This document shows, in pieces, positions 35,380 to 44,100 of a DNA stretch of 64,000 bases. The position numbers were made by a program, and so were the translations under genes. Source of the DNA: Bog-756 sp963718405 (GTDB lineage Bacteria; Actinomycetota; Acidimicrobiia; Acidimicrobiales; RAAP-2); the NCBI GenBank assembly GCA_963718405.1, contig CAVQYZ010000002.1:682001-746000 (forward strand), in the 5' to 3' direction. The notes beneath the pieces were generated by a model. That model was not told where the DNA came from. It did not search any database and saw nothing but the letters and a program-made list of their open reading frames with translations. Position 1 is the first letter of the stretch, and every line of letters begins with the position of its first letter.

Positions 35380-37168
35380 CGCCGTCGGCGCCGGGCGGGT
35401 ACTCCAGGTCCCCCGGGAAGCCGGCCCTGGGCCGGTGCCGTCCGTGATCCGCCCTCCGGTCCTTGTGGAGTTGATCGATCTGGTGCTGGGCGAACCGGTC
35501 GGACAAGGCGGCGATGGTGAAGGACGGATTGGGCCCGACCGGTCCGGGCATGACCGAGCCGTCGGCGATGACCAGCCCCGGATACCCGAACACCTCCCCG
35601 AAGCTGTTGACCACTCCGGTCCGGTGATTGGGTGCCATCGAGCATCCCCCCACCGGATGCACCGTCACCAGCTGTCGATGGAGGTGCCACAGCGGGTCGG
35701 CCTCGAAGTCGGCGCCCAGCGCTCCGGCGATGGTCTCCATGGTGTCGATCACCCGCTGGAAGTACGGGCTGGAGTGGTCAACACTCCACTCCAGGTCCAG
35801 GTTCTGGTGACGGTCCAGGGTCATGGTGCCGTCGGGCGTATCGAGGCCCATGCCCAGCAGCGGCAGCAGGCTGGCGGACCGGTGGGCGTCGCCGATGAGG
35901 TCGGCCAGCTGGGCGTCGATCTGCGGCTGACGCCGACCCGACAGCCCACCGATGACGCGGCGGCGGAGAAAGCGGAGGGCCCGGCCGGTGACGCCGGCCA
36001 CCGCCGAGGCTTCGACCAACCAGTCCACGAACTCCGGATAGCCCCCGTCCTGGATGTAGAAGCCGGGTCCCTCACCACCGTCCGCGGTGTCGGGCACCCG
36101 GACCGTCGAGGTGATGACGGGCCCCCGACTCGGAGCCAGCACCCGGGTCGTCCGGGTTCCGCCCCGGTCGACGCGGGCCCCGTGGACCAGGCCCAGGAAG
36201 TCCCCGTTGCCGGAGAAGTGGTGACCGAGTTGATCGGAAAGGCCCGGGAAGCTCCCGCGGTTCTTCAGCAGGAGGTACGTGGAGCCGAAGGTCCCGGCCG
36301 AAAGGATGAGTCGATCCGAGGTCACCTCGACCAGCGGCAGGCCGTCGGTGTCGGTGGGCGTGCCCCGGTCCTCGTCCCGATGGACCACGTAGTGGATGGT
36401 GTAGCCACCACCGGGCCTCGGCTCGAACGTGCGAACCTCACTGCTGTGGCGGAGGTCCGCCCCCAACCGCCGGGCCTCGGTCAGGTAGTTGTAGTCGAGC
36501 GTGTTCTTCGATCCCGAGTTACAGCCGATGTTGCACTCGCCACACAGCCGGCAGGTGTACCGGGGCCTACCGTGCAGGTTGTCGGTGGTCTCTCCATGGA
36601 TGCCGCGGATCGGTTCGCCCGGAGCCGGATGGTCGACAGGGTCACCAAAGGTCACCGCCAGCAGGGGGAGGCTCCAGTTCAGTCCCAGCTGTTGGGCCGC
36701 GGCCTGGTACTGGCGGGTCTTCGGCGTGGTGCTGTAGGGAGGGCGATCGAAGGGGAAGCGTTGGGGAGCCAACATGGACTCGACGCGGTCGTAGTGCGGG
36801 TCGAGCTGTGACCGGGAGACCGGCCACCGGTCGTATCCACCATCGGGCCGCGGCTGGGTGAACCAGCGCTCGTCCTTGCGGATGAGCACATTGGCATAGA
36901 TGAGTGAGCCGCCTCCGAGGCCGGCGGAGACCACCCCGTCGATGCCGCGGAAGCTCCATATCTGGAACAGTCCCTGGCGACCGTGGCCCGGATCCCAGAA
37001 GTTGTCCCGCATCTCCCGGGGTGAGCGGGCGAACGAGCCCGGCGGGTAGGGCTTGCCCCGCTCCAGCACGCAGACCGTCATCCCGGCCTCCGCCAGCCGG
37101 AAGGCCATCACCGAGCCCCCGAACCCCGAACCGACCACCACCGCATCGAAATGCTCGCTCTGGCCCAT
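35372..37168 (-). CDS. GMC-family oxidoreductase (cholesterol oxidase-like)
   Basis: ATG 37168 behind GGAAGAG gives 598 residues. FDAVVVGSGFGGSVMAFRLA binds FAD, SAGLGGGSLIYANVL is the GMC signature, and VTVHPVGGCSMAPN plus VGPNPSFTIAAL are the C-terminal active-site His and Asn region. A four-Cys cluster (CRLCGECNIGC) followed by SGSKNTLDYNYL is shared with the ChoD-like subgroup. The likely reaction is FAD-dependent oxidation of a sterol-like alcohol. The frame extends open to 37873, but that part reads as random Pro/Arg. The gene is divergent from an alpha/beta hydrolase which in other bacteria is fused to this oxidoreductase type (from memory). Confidence 0.88.
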   Translation of the reverse strand: MGQSEHFDAVVVGSGFGGSVMAFRLAEAGMTVCVLERGKPYPPGSFARSPREMRDNFWDPGHGRQGLFQIWSFRGIDGVVSAGLGGGSLIYANVLIRKDERWFTQPRPDGGYDRWPVSRSQLDPHYDRVESMLAPQRFPFDRPPYSTTPKTRQYQAAAQQLGLNWSLPLLAVTFGDPVDHPAPGEPIRGIHGETTDNLHGRPRYTCRLCGECNIGCNSGSKNTLDYNYLTEARRLGADLRHSSEVRTFEPRPGGGYTIHYVVHRDEDRGTPTDTDGLPLVEVTSDRLILSAGTFGSTYLLLKNRGSFPGLSDQLGHHFSGNGDFLGLVHGARVDRGGTRTTRVLAPSRGPVITSTVRVPDTADGGEGPGFYIQDGGYPEFVDWLVEASAVAGVTGRALRFLRRRVIGGLSGRRQPQIDAQLADLIGDAHRSASLLPLLGMGLDTPDGTMTLDRHQNLDLEWSVDHSSPYFQRVIDTMETIAGALGADFEADPLWHLHRQLVTVHPVGGCSMAPNHRTGVVNSFGEVFGYPGLVIADGSVMPGPVGPNPSFTIAALSDRFAQHQIDQLHKDRRADHGRHRPRAGFPGDLEYPPGADGGA

Positions 37169-37652
37169 CTCTTCCGCCGTTTCCGTGAGCTGCCACGTGC
37201 TCAGTGCCACCATCTGTCGGACGGGGGCCATCTTCCAACAGCTGCCCGGGAGCCGGCAAGTGGGCCGTGGCACGGCGGTTGGACAGGGAGCCCCCGTTCG
37301 TTGGACAGAGATTGGACACCGGGGCGTCACCATGGTCCTACGTGGCGCTGGCTGATGTGGCCGGTACATCCACGACACATGGCGGAACCAGCCGGCAGCC
37401 GGGTCGATATCCATCGAACCGGCTGTCGTGCTGTGTGGTGTCGGCAGGCCCCCCCGATCCCCCCGGGGGGCTGTCGATCCGCCATGTCGGTCTACCGGAT
37501 CGACCGACCGGCGGAACCGGCCGGCGGCGGGGCGACTGAACCGGTGGCCCGAAAGCGGTTTGAATGGGCTCCGGCGACTGGGGGCGGACCGACTCGGCCG
37601 AGGGGATCGCCGGAGTTGGTTCGTGGTGGTGTTTCTCGAGCGGAGGTGCGGC
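37169..37652. other. divergent intergenic region between GMC and hydrolase genes
   Basis: No gene recognised in these 484 bases. They hold three TTGGACA heptamers (listed separately), a 12-bp CCCCCCGGGGGG palindrome at 37459-37470, and the ribosome site GGAGG for the hydrolase GTG at 37653. No clear -10 element was found for either gene. Confidence 0.5.
37279..37318 (+). promoter_or_regulatory. TTGGACA direct repeats, candidate SARP/BTAD-regulator site
   Basis: TTGGACA occurs at 37279-37285, 37301-37307 and 37312-37318, with start-to-start distances of 22 and 11 bases, on one face of the helix. SARP-type regulators are known to bind heptamer direct repeats at 11- or 22-bp spacing. The same heptamer occurs twice at the 5' end of the adjacent BTAD regulator gene. 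Binding is inferred. Confidence 0.45.
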
Positions 37653-39468
37653 GTGCCGGAAGGGGATGGTGGTCCCGGCGCAGGTCGGGAGGGGGAGTGG
37701 CCCGAAGGGGCCGGTGCCGGCGACCACGGCAACGGGGCCCGGCCGGGCCTGCGCTTCACCGAGCACATGGAGGGATACTTCGCCGACGTGGTCGACCCCC
37801 GCGGCGGGTTTCGCCAGGGCCAGGAGGTGGGACGGCGCTCGGGACAGGCCATGTCCACCTGGCTGACCATCACCTACCACGACCTTCCCGCGCCTGTGGG
37901 CGGACCCTGCCACGCCGGCCACCATCACCGGGTTGATCGACGCCCCCTCGCTGGGTGAGGGCGGGCTGAAGGTCACCTCGGGGACCTTCGAGCTGCCTGA
38001 AGCCCGATCCCACCCACGTGGAGACCGACCACATGCGCTACCGGATCGAGGCCGAATCCCGGGAGGGGATCCGGTACCAGCTGTGGGGGTTCAAGGTCGT
38101 GCACTACGGACGGGCCGACCGGGCCTGGTCCGAAACCACCACCCTGTACCTGATGGTCGAGCGGGTCGTCGACAGCCAACCGCCCCAGGAGTGTGGCCGG
38201 GGCATCCTCCGGGTCTCCCCCCGATCCCTGGTCCGGCTGCTGGCCTCGATGAACCTGACCAATGTGCCCCGACGGCTGGACCGGGAGCACTACCGGTACC
38301 GGTTCGCCTCCCACTTCCTCCGGTCACTCCTGCCGTTCTACGGCGGAGTGCTGGACGAAGGGGCCCGGTTTCCCCAGCCCCCTCCGGCACCCCGGCGCCT
38401 CCCGGAGCCGGGCGGGGTCAAGGCCGATGACGTCCGGTGGTGCGATCCGGGCGGAACCTGGCACGACCGGGCGGTGCCCGATGCCTGCTCCGGCTGATCC
38501 GCTACCGGGGCGGCCCCAAGGGGCCGGTCATGCTGGCCGCCGGCTACGCCATGTCGGCTACGTCCTTCGCCCTCGAGACCGATCACCCCAGCCTGCTCGA
38601 GTATCTGGTCGACCACGGGTACGACGTGTGGCTCTTCGACTTCCGGGTCGGCATCGACCTCCCCTCGGCCTGGTCCCAGGCCACCATCGACGACCTCGCC
38701 ACCATCGACTGGCCCCGGGCCGTGGACGAGGTGAGACGCATCGCCGGCTGTGATGACGTCCAGGCCTTCGGTCACTGCGTGGGTTCGGTGTCCTTGCTCA
38801 TGACCCTCCTGAGTGGGACCGAGGGGATCCGTTCCGCCGTCTGTGCGCAGTTCACCGTGCTTCCGGTGACCTCGAAACTCAACAGGGCCAAGGCCGCGCT
38901 CCACCTCGGGAGTGGGATGGCCCGGCTGGGCATCACCCGACTGAGCTCGGACTCCGCCCTGGGGCTGACCGACATGGCCATGGACCTGGCCCTGCGGCCG
39001 GTGCCTCTGCCCCGGGGGGAGCGTTGCGGTCTGGCCGTGTGCCGATGGATCAATGCCATCTACGGCTGCACCCACGTGCACGACCAGCTCGATGACGCCA
39101 CCCACCGGGAGATCAGCAACCTCTTCGGGGTGGGCAACCTGACCGGCCTCCGCCACTTGATCCTGATGCTGCAACACGGGCGTTGCCTGGCAGCCGATGG
39201 GTCGGACCGCTATCTGCCCCACGTGGAACGGTTGGACCTACCCATCCACTTCCTGTCCGGCACCCGCAACTACATCTTCCATCCGGAAGGGACCCGGCGG
39301 ACCCTCGAGTGGCTCCATGGGGCCTTCGGGCCGGAACGGGCGGCTCGGAACTTCTCGGTGACCTACCTGGAGGGGTACGGCCACCTCGATGCCATCATCG
39401 GCCGCCGGGCTTCGCTTGATGTGTTCCCCCACATCGTGGAGCACCTCGACGCCCACGCCTCGGCGTAG
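37653..39468 (+). CDS. alpha/beta hydrolase with GMC-associated N-terminal domain (three frameshifts)
   Basis: GTG 37653, behind GGAGG, starts a protein of about 605 residues. The N-terminal 270 residues (GLRFTEHMEGYFADVVDP, LTITYHDLP, MRYRIEAESREGIRYQLWGF, TTTLYLMVE) match the linker domain that joins ChoD-like oxidoreductases to a hydrolase. The hydrolase follows: VMLAAGYAMSATSFALETDH, AFGHCVGSVSLLM with Cys in the usual Ser nucleophile position, and LEGYGHLDAIIG with the triad His. Extra bases near 37890 and 37997 and a missing base near 38475 split the frame; all junctions rejoin family-like sequence. Probably acts with the divergent GMC enzyme on steroids or related lipids. Confidence 0.78.
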
Positions 39469-39479
39469 GCGGGCTCAGC

Positions 39480-42400
39480 TCACGACCGGTCCTGAGTGGC
39501 CAGGGCCAGGGCTTGCTCCGTGAGGTCGATGAACGGGAGGGCGTTCATCTGGCGGTGGCGGGCCAGGGCATCCTGCAGATGGGAGACGGCCCTATCCGGC
39601 CGGCCGGCCACGGTGGCCAGGGAACCGAGGTAGTACGAGGCGGAGCCGAGGAAGGTGGCCTGGCCGACCCGACAGTTGTGGGAGGCGAAGGGAGCGATGA
39701 TCCGGTAGAGGGCGTCGGCCCACCGGGCATCGTGGAGTTGGCAGGCCGCATGGCTGAGCCCGACCATGGTGTACCACCAGTGGAAGTTGCGATCGGCGGC
39801 GGCCACCGACTCGGGCGACAGGCTGGCCAGCATGTCCTGGGCCGTGTCGTGCCGGCCCGCTTCGGCGGCGATCCAGGCGAACAGGGCCCGCTCTCCCAGG
39901 GACGATCGTCCCGTCCGGTACGCCTCCAACATGGGCTCCATCTCGGCGATGCGGCCCTGGAGCCACAGCCAGGTCATGCTCAGCCCCACCGAGATCACTC
40001 CGGCCTGGGAGTGACCGCTGCGCCGGAAGATCTCGAAGGCCTCGGCCGCCGACCGCTCGGCCTCGTCGAAGTGGCCCTGGATGCCCGCCGTGAGACTGTC
40101 CCACATGAAGCCCAGGCGAAGGTACTCGGGTTGCCGGACCTGCTCGGCCAGCTGGCGCATCTCGTCGGCCAGCCGGTTGGCGGCCTCGAACTCACCGGCC
40201 TCGAACTGGGCGTGGAGCTCGCACTTCAACCCCCGCAGGGCCAGCTCGGGCTTTTCGAACTCCTCCCCGATCTCCCGGATGGCCCGACCGGCCGCCACCT
40301 GGTGGTCCACTTCGTCAGGACCGCACAAGGCCCAGTACCGGTACTCGAGGGTGGCGGCCAACGTCAACCGGTCTCCCTGCTCCCGGGCCACGGCCACGGC
40401 CTCGTCGGCCAGCTTCCTCCGTTCGTGGCGCGGCAGGGAGAAGTGCTCCCAGTGGGCCAACCGCCCGAGCGCCAGGGCCCGGTTCCTCGGGTCGTCCTGT
40501 TCCGGATCGCCGAGCACCGTCTGGAGCAGTCGGCGCCCGGTGTCGCTCGGTTCCACCCCGGCCGGCAGCACCCCGCCGAACCCGAGGGCCGCGGCGGCGA
40601 CCACATCGCGGCGACCCAGCCGGCGACCCTCGTCGAAGGCCTGTTCGAACCGCTCGTCCGCTTCCACCAGGCGACCGGCCTTGACCATGGCGTCGGCCAG
40701 CAGCAGCAACAGGTCGCACCGGCCGGCCTGGTCTTCGGGGAAGTGACTGGTGGTGATGTCCAAGGCCTGGAGGAAGTGGGACACCGCCGACTCATAGGCC
40801 ACCTCGCTCAGGGCGGCGATCCCGGCCGCCCGTGAGAAGAAACAGGCCCGCTCGGCCGACCCGGCGGCGATCCCGCTGCAGTAGTGCAGGGCTATCTCGG
40901 GGGCCCGGGCCGGATCGGTGCCGTACTGCTGCTCCAGCGCCTGGGCGATGCGCAGGTGGGTGCGGACCCGACGGGCGCTGCCCAAGTCGCCGTCGAGGGC
41001 CTGGCGGACCACGTCGTGGACGAACCGATAGCTGTCCGGCCGGTCGACGATCTCGCTGATCACTCCGGCGGCCAGGGCCTCGTCGATCACCGAGAGCACG
41101 GTGGTCTCGTCGAAGTCGGTCGAGGCCAACACCGTTCCGACCTGGAAGTGGAAGCCCATCAGCGACGCCACCGACAGCACCCGGGTGCATTCGTCCGAGA
41201 GCCGGGTCAGGCGCCAGTGGACCAGGTCCCGCAAGCGCTCCGGCACCGACGATCCCCAGTTGGTGATGACCGGGAGCACCTCGTCCAGTGGGCTCCCCCG
41301 GGCCAGTACGTCAGAGGCCACCTCCTGGAGGAAGAACGGGTTCCCTCCGGTGTACTCCCGCAGGTCCGATCCACTGGGGTCCTCGGTCTCCACCCCGGAC
41401 CCCACGGCGTCCTGGAACAGGGCGAAGGACATGGAAGGGGACAGCCCGGCCAGGTCGACCCGGGTCACGTCGGTCGTTCGTCGCAGCCCCACCAGGCCCT
41501 CCGACAGCCAACTCCTGCCTCCGGGATCGGTGTCCCGGCAGGTGGCCACCACCAGTACCGGCGCATCGAGCTCTGACCGGAGCAGGTGTTCGAGCAGCGA
41601 CACCGCCGGAGCGTCCGCCCAGTGCAGATCCTCCAGCACCAGGACCACCGGAGAGGTCCGGGCCAGCGATCCCACCAGAGCCACCACGGCTTCGAAGGAC
41701 TGGAACCGCTCGGCTTCGGCGCCCGACACCGAGCGGTCCGGATCGGCCCCGGTCCCCACTGCCACTGCTACTCCCGGTCCCGCTCCCACTCCCGCTCCCA
41801 CTCCCGCTCCCGCTCCCGCCTCCCCTCCCACTTCGGGGACCACCTGTGACAACGGGCCGCGCAAGGCCCCGATGTCGGCTAGAGCGGCCTGCCCGGCCGG
41901 TGTGGACAGGACCCTGCTCAGGGCCTGACGGAAACCCTGGAAGGAGGAGAGGGGTGCTTCGTCGCACCGGCCGTACAACACCAGGTCCCCGAGCCCGGAG
42001 CAGGTCCGGGCCACCTCTGCCGCCAGCCGGGTCTTGCCGATGCCGGGCTCGCCGGTGACGATCAACAGGGCCAGGCCTCCTTCGCCCGCCCGCTCACGGG
42101 ACCCGAAGGCTCGATCGAATTCGGCCTCCCGTCCGACGAATGTGGGGGACTCGTTGTCGGGCAGCCAGGTGAGGTCCGATCCGTTCGGCTCGTCCCGCCC
42201 TCTGGTGTGGCGGGCCGTCGGAAGGGCCTCCGCCGTGGCCACTCCGAACCCGCTCCACTCGATGGACGGATCCTGTTCCAGGATGGCCTGTTCCAGGTGG
42301 CGCAAGGTGGGTGACGGCTCGATACCAAGCTCGTCGTCCAGCTCGGTCCGCAGGCGTTGGTAGGCGCGGAGGGCGTCCGCTTGACGCCCGGACCGGTAGA

Positions 42401-43184
42401 GGCCGTACATGAGTAGGGCCCACAGGTGCTCGCGGAACGGATGGTCGCGCACTGCCCGCTCAGCCTCGTTCACCACCCGCGCGTGGTCGCCCGTGGCCAG
42501 TAAGGCCTCGAGCAGCGAGGTGGTGGCGGCCAGGCGCTCATCGTCGAGGCGGGCCACCTCGGGCAGGGCCCACGAGAGCCCGGCCACATCGTCCAGGGCC
42601 GGGCCACGCCACAGGCTCAGGGCCCGGTCGAGCCGGTCGACCGCCGCACCGAGGTCACCGTCGGCCACCGCTTGGCGAGCTTGTGCCGATCCGGACTCGA
42701 ACGAGGCCACGTCGTACTCCCCGGGGTGCAGCTCCAAGACCGCGGCACCGTTGCGGGTGAACAACCGATCGGCGCCCAACGATTGGCGAAGCAGTGACAG
42801 GTGGCTCCGGAGGGTGGAGGCCACCCCGGGAGGAGGTTCGCCGGCCCAGACGTCCTCGGCCAGCAGGCCCAGTGGCACCGGCCGGCCCCGGGCCAGGAGC
42901 AGGCGGATCAGAACGGCGCGCCGGCGGGCACCGGAGATGACCAGCGGCCCGTCCGGTCCGGTGACGCTCAGCGGACCGAGGACGCTGAAGTGCAGGGGTG
43001 ACCCCGTTGCCGCTCGGGCTACCGCGCTCGTCGGGGCCACTGCTTCGATTCCGTTGTGGCAGGGGTGCCTGGGGCCGGGCGTGCCTGGGGCCGGCGTGTT
43101 CGCTCGGGGCGTCGCCCACGTTCCCGCTGGACCACGCGGCAAGGTGTCCGATATCGACGGGGCCGTGTCCAAGAGGTTGTCCAA
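39480..43184 (-). CDS. large BTAD/SARP-type transcriptional regulator with AAA ATPase and TPR region
   Basis: An intact 1234-residue regulator. Residues about 65-155 form an OmpR-like winged helix (LHFSVLGPLSV, RRAVLIRLLLARGRPV), and about 160-300 the bacterial transcriptional activation domain. Walker A GEPGIGKT (378-385) and LVLEDLHWADAPAVSLLEHL form an STAND/AAA ATPase, and the rest is TPR-like helices. A Gly/Ala/Val linker (about 453-480) is encoded by a G-rich repeat. The nominal TTG start gives a disordered N-terminus; GTG 43040 (VAPTSAVARA) behind GGAATCGAAG is a good alternative. It converges on the hydrolase gene and is a likely regulator of that cluster. Confidence 0.88.
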   Translation of the reverse strand: MDNLLDTAPSISDTLPRGPAGTWATPRANTPAPGTPGPRHPCHNGIEAVAPTSAVARAATGSPLHFSVLGPLSVTGPDGPLVISGARRRAVLIRLLLARGRPVPLGLLAEDVWAGEPPPGVASTLRSHLSLLRQSLGADRLFTRNGAAVLELHPGEYDVASFESGSAQARQAVADGDLGAAVDRLDRALSLWRGPALDDVAGLSWALPEVARLDDERLAATTSLLEALLATGDHARVVNEAERAVRDHPFREHLWALLMYGLYRSGRQADALRAYQRLRTELDDELGIEPSPTLRHLEQAILEQDPSIEWSGFGVATAEALPTARHTRGRDEPNGSDLTWLPDNESPTFVGREAEFDRAFGSRERAGEGGLALLIVTGEPGIGKTRLAAEVARTCSGLGDLVLYGRCDEAPLSSFQGFRQALSRVLSTPAGQAALADIGALRGPLSQVVPEVGGEAGAGAGVGAGVGAGPGVAVAVGTGADPDRSVSGAEAERFQSFEAVVALVGSLARTSPVVLVLEDLHWADAPAVSLLEHLLRSELDAPVLVVATCRDTDPGGRSWLSEGLVGLRRTTDVTRVDLAGLSPSMSFALFQDAVGSGVETEDPSGSDLREYTGGNPFFLQEVASDVLARGSPLDEVLPVITNWGSSVPERLRDLVHWRLTRLSDECTRVLSVASLMGFHFQVGTVLASTDFDETTVLSVIDEALAAGVISEIVDRPDSYRFVHDVVRQALDGDLGSARRVRTHLRIAQALEQQYGTDPARAPEIALHYCSGIAAGSAERACFFSRAAGIAALSEVAYESAVSHFLQALDITTSHFPEDQAGRCDLLLLLADAMVKAGRLVEADERFEQAFDEGRRLGRRDVVAAAALGFGGVLPAGVEPSDTGRRLLQTVLGDPEQDDPRNRALALGRLAHWEHFSLPRHERRKLADEAVAVAREQGDRLTLAATLEYRYWALCGPDEVDHQVAAGRAIREIGEEFEKPELALRGLKCELHAQFEAGEFEAANRLADEMRQLAEQVRQPEYLRLGFMWDSLTAGIQGHFDEAERSAAEAFEIFRRSGHSQAGVISVGLSMTWLWLQGRIAEMEPMLEAYRTGRSSLGERALFAWIAAEAGRHDTAQDMLASLSPESVAAADRNFHWWYTMVGLSHAACQLHDARWADALYRIIAPFASHNCRVGQATFLGSASYYLGSLATVAGRPDRAVSHLQDALARHRQMNALPFIDLTEQALALATQDRS
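41771..41831 (-). repeat. G-rich tandem repeat (GGGAGC/T) in the regulator linker
   Basis: On the coding (minus) strand about ten GGG tracts are separated mostly by three bases, encoding a GAGVGAG-type linker. The pattern satisfies a G-quadruplex motif in both DNA and mRNA and is prone to length change. Confidence 0.65.
43166..43184 (-). promoter_or_regulatory. two TTGGACA heptamers at the 5' end of the BTAD regulator gene
   Basis: On the minus strand TTGGACA is repeated with a 12-base start-to-start distance (43178-43184 and 43166-43172). If translation starts at GTG 43040 they lie about 125 bases upstream, in the promoter region, and match the heptamers between the GMC and hydrolase genes. 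Autoregulation is inferred. Confidence 0.35.
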
Positions 43185-43408
43185 AGAGGTTGACTCGACC
43201 GGTGGTAAGCGAACGCTCGCCCGTGAGCTTCGCCCACTGGCGGTATGGACCTGAAGCCGCTCGGCCGAACTCGGCGGTCCAGCTCCGTCCGGGCTACAAC
43301 ATCACATTTTGGGGTTGGAGCGCAACATCCTCGGGTGTGGCTCCGGGTGCCGGAGCCGTAGCTACGCGCCGGTCGGGCTCTCTGCCGGCGTTCATCGGTC
43401 TGCACCAG

Positions 43409-43750
43409 ATGGGCTGGGCCGTGTCCGGGCTCATCGGTTCCGGCCGGCTGGTCGAGTACGACCACTTCGCCCCCAGTCCGCCGGCCGTGGCCCTGTGGGC
43501 CAGGGTGACGGCGGCCGGAGCGGCCCTCTCCGGTGCCGAATCGACGCGGAGCTTGCTGGCGGAGATGCGATCGATCGAACCCGATCCCGCCGTCGATCTG
43601 TCCCGGTGGAAGCGTTCGGCCGCCGCCCAATTGACTGCGGTGCGGTGGAGTCGGTGGAGTCGGTGGAGTCGGTGGAGTCGGTGGAGTCGGTGGAGTCGGT
43701 GGAGTCGGTCGGTTGCCGGTGGAGTGACGGGAGCGGTGCGGCTCCGGTGA
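43409..43750 (+). CDS. possible small protein with RWS tripeptide repeat
   Basis: ATG 43409 opens a 113-codon frame: a helical first part (VSGLIGSGRLVEYDHFAPSP, ALWARVTAAGAALSGAESTR) followed by RWSRWSRWS encoded by the 9-bp repeat. The first 75 residues have natural-looking composition, but another frame is also open through the repeat (as VES). No domain recognised. Confidence 0.3.
   Translation: MGWAVSGLIGSGRLVEYDHFAPSPPAVALWARVTAAGAALSGAESTRSLLAEMRSIEPDPAVDLSRWKRSAAAQLTAVRWSRWSRWSRWSRWSRWSRWSRSVAGGVTGAVRLR
43644..43706 (+). repeat. perfect 9-bp tandem repeat GGTGGAGTC, seven copies
   Basis: Seven uninterrupted identical units, followed by a degenerate copy. Perfect identity implies recent expansion. 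Because the unit is a multiple of three, copy changes would not shift a reading frame. Confidence 0.9.
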
Positions 43751-43761
43751 CCGCCCGAAGG

Positions 43762-44058
43762 TCAGGTCAGCTGGGAGTGGGGGAGCGGGTCCGATGACCA
43801 CTCTCCCCGGGCGACCACCCGTACCAGCAACTCGGCCGTTATCCGTTCGATGTCGGCATCGGCTCGTTCGAGTAGCGGGCCTACCGCCGGCGACGTGCCG
43901 GGGTGTCTGACCAGTTGGTCCACTACCGCCCGCCTGCGGTCCCGCTCGATCAGGAGCTGTTCGTCGGTGAGGTGGATGAGGTTGCGCGGCTGGGGGGAGG
44001 CGGTCCGGTGGGTGTGGGCCGTCGCCGGCCAGGCGGAGTCTTCGGGTCGCGACCGCAT
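43762..44058 (-). CDS. small helical protein, 98 aa
   Basis: ATG 44058 starts a protein with NLIHLTDEQLLIERDRRRAV, VVDQLVRHPGT and ERADADIERITAELLVRVVA, a probable helical hairpin. It follows the DHA2 exporter gene after 42 bases on the same strand and may be co-transcribed. I do not recognise the family. Confidence 0.5.
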   Translation of the reverse strand: MRSRPEDSAWPATAHTHRTASPQPRNLIHLTDEQLLIERDRRRAVVDQLVRHPGTSPAVGPLLERADADIERITAELLVRVVARGEWSSDPLPHSQLT

Positions 44059-44100
44059 GGGTCAGACATCGACCGGACCGGGCCGCGCCTTGAGCGTCGG

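Noticed and set aside
35372..37873. N-terminal extension of the GMC oxidase to 833 residues
   Set aside because: Residues before the FAD motif are Pro/Arg/Ser-rich shadow sequence; ATG 37168 lies 7 residues before the conserved FDAVVVGSGFGG.
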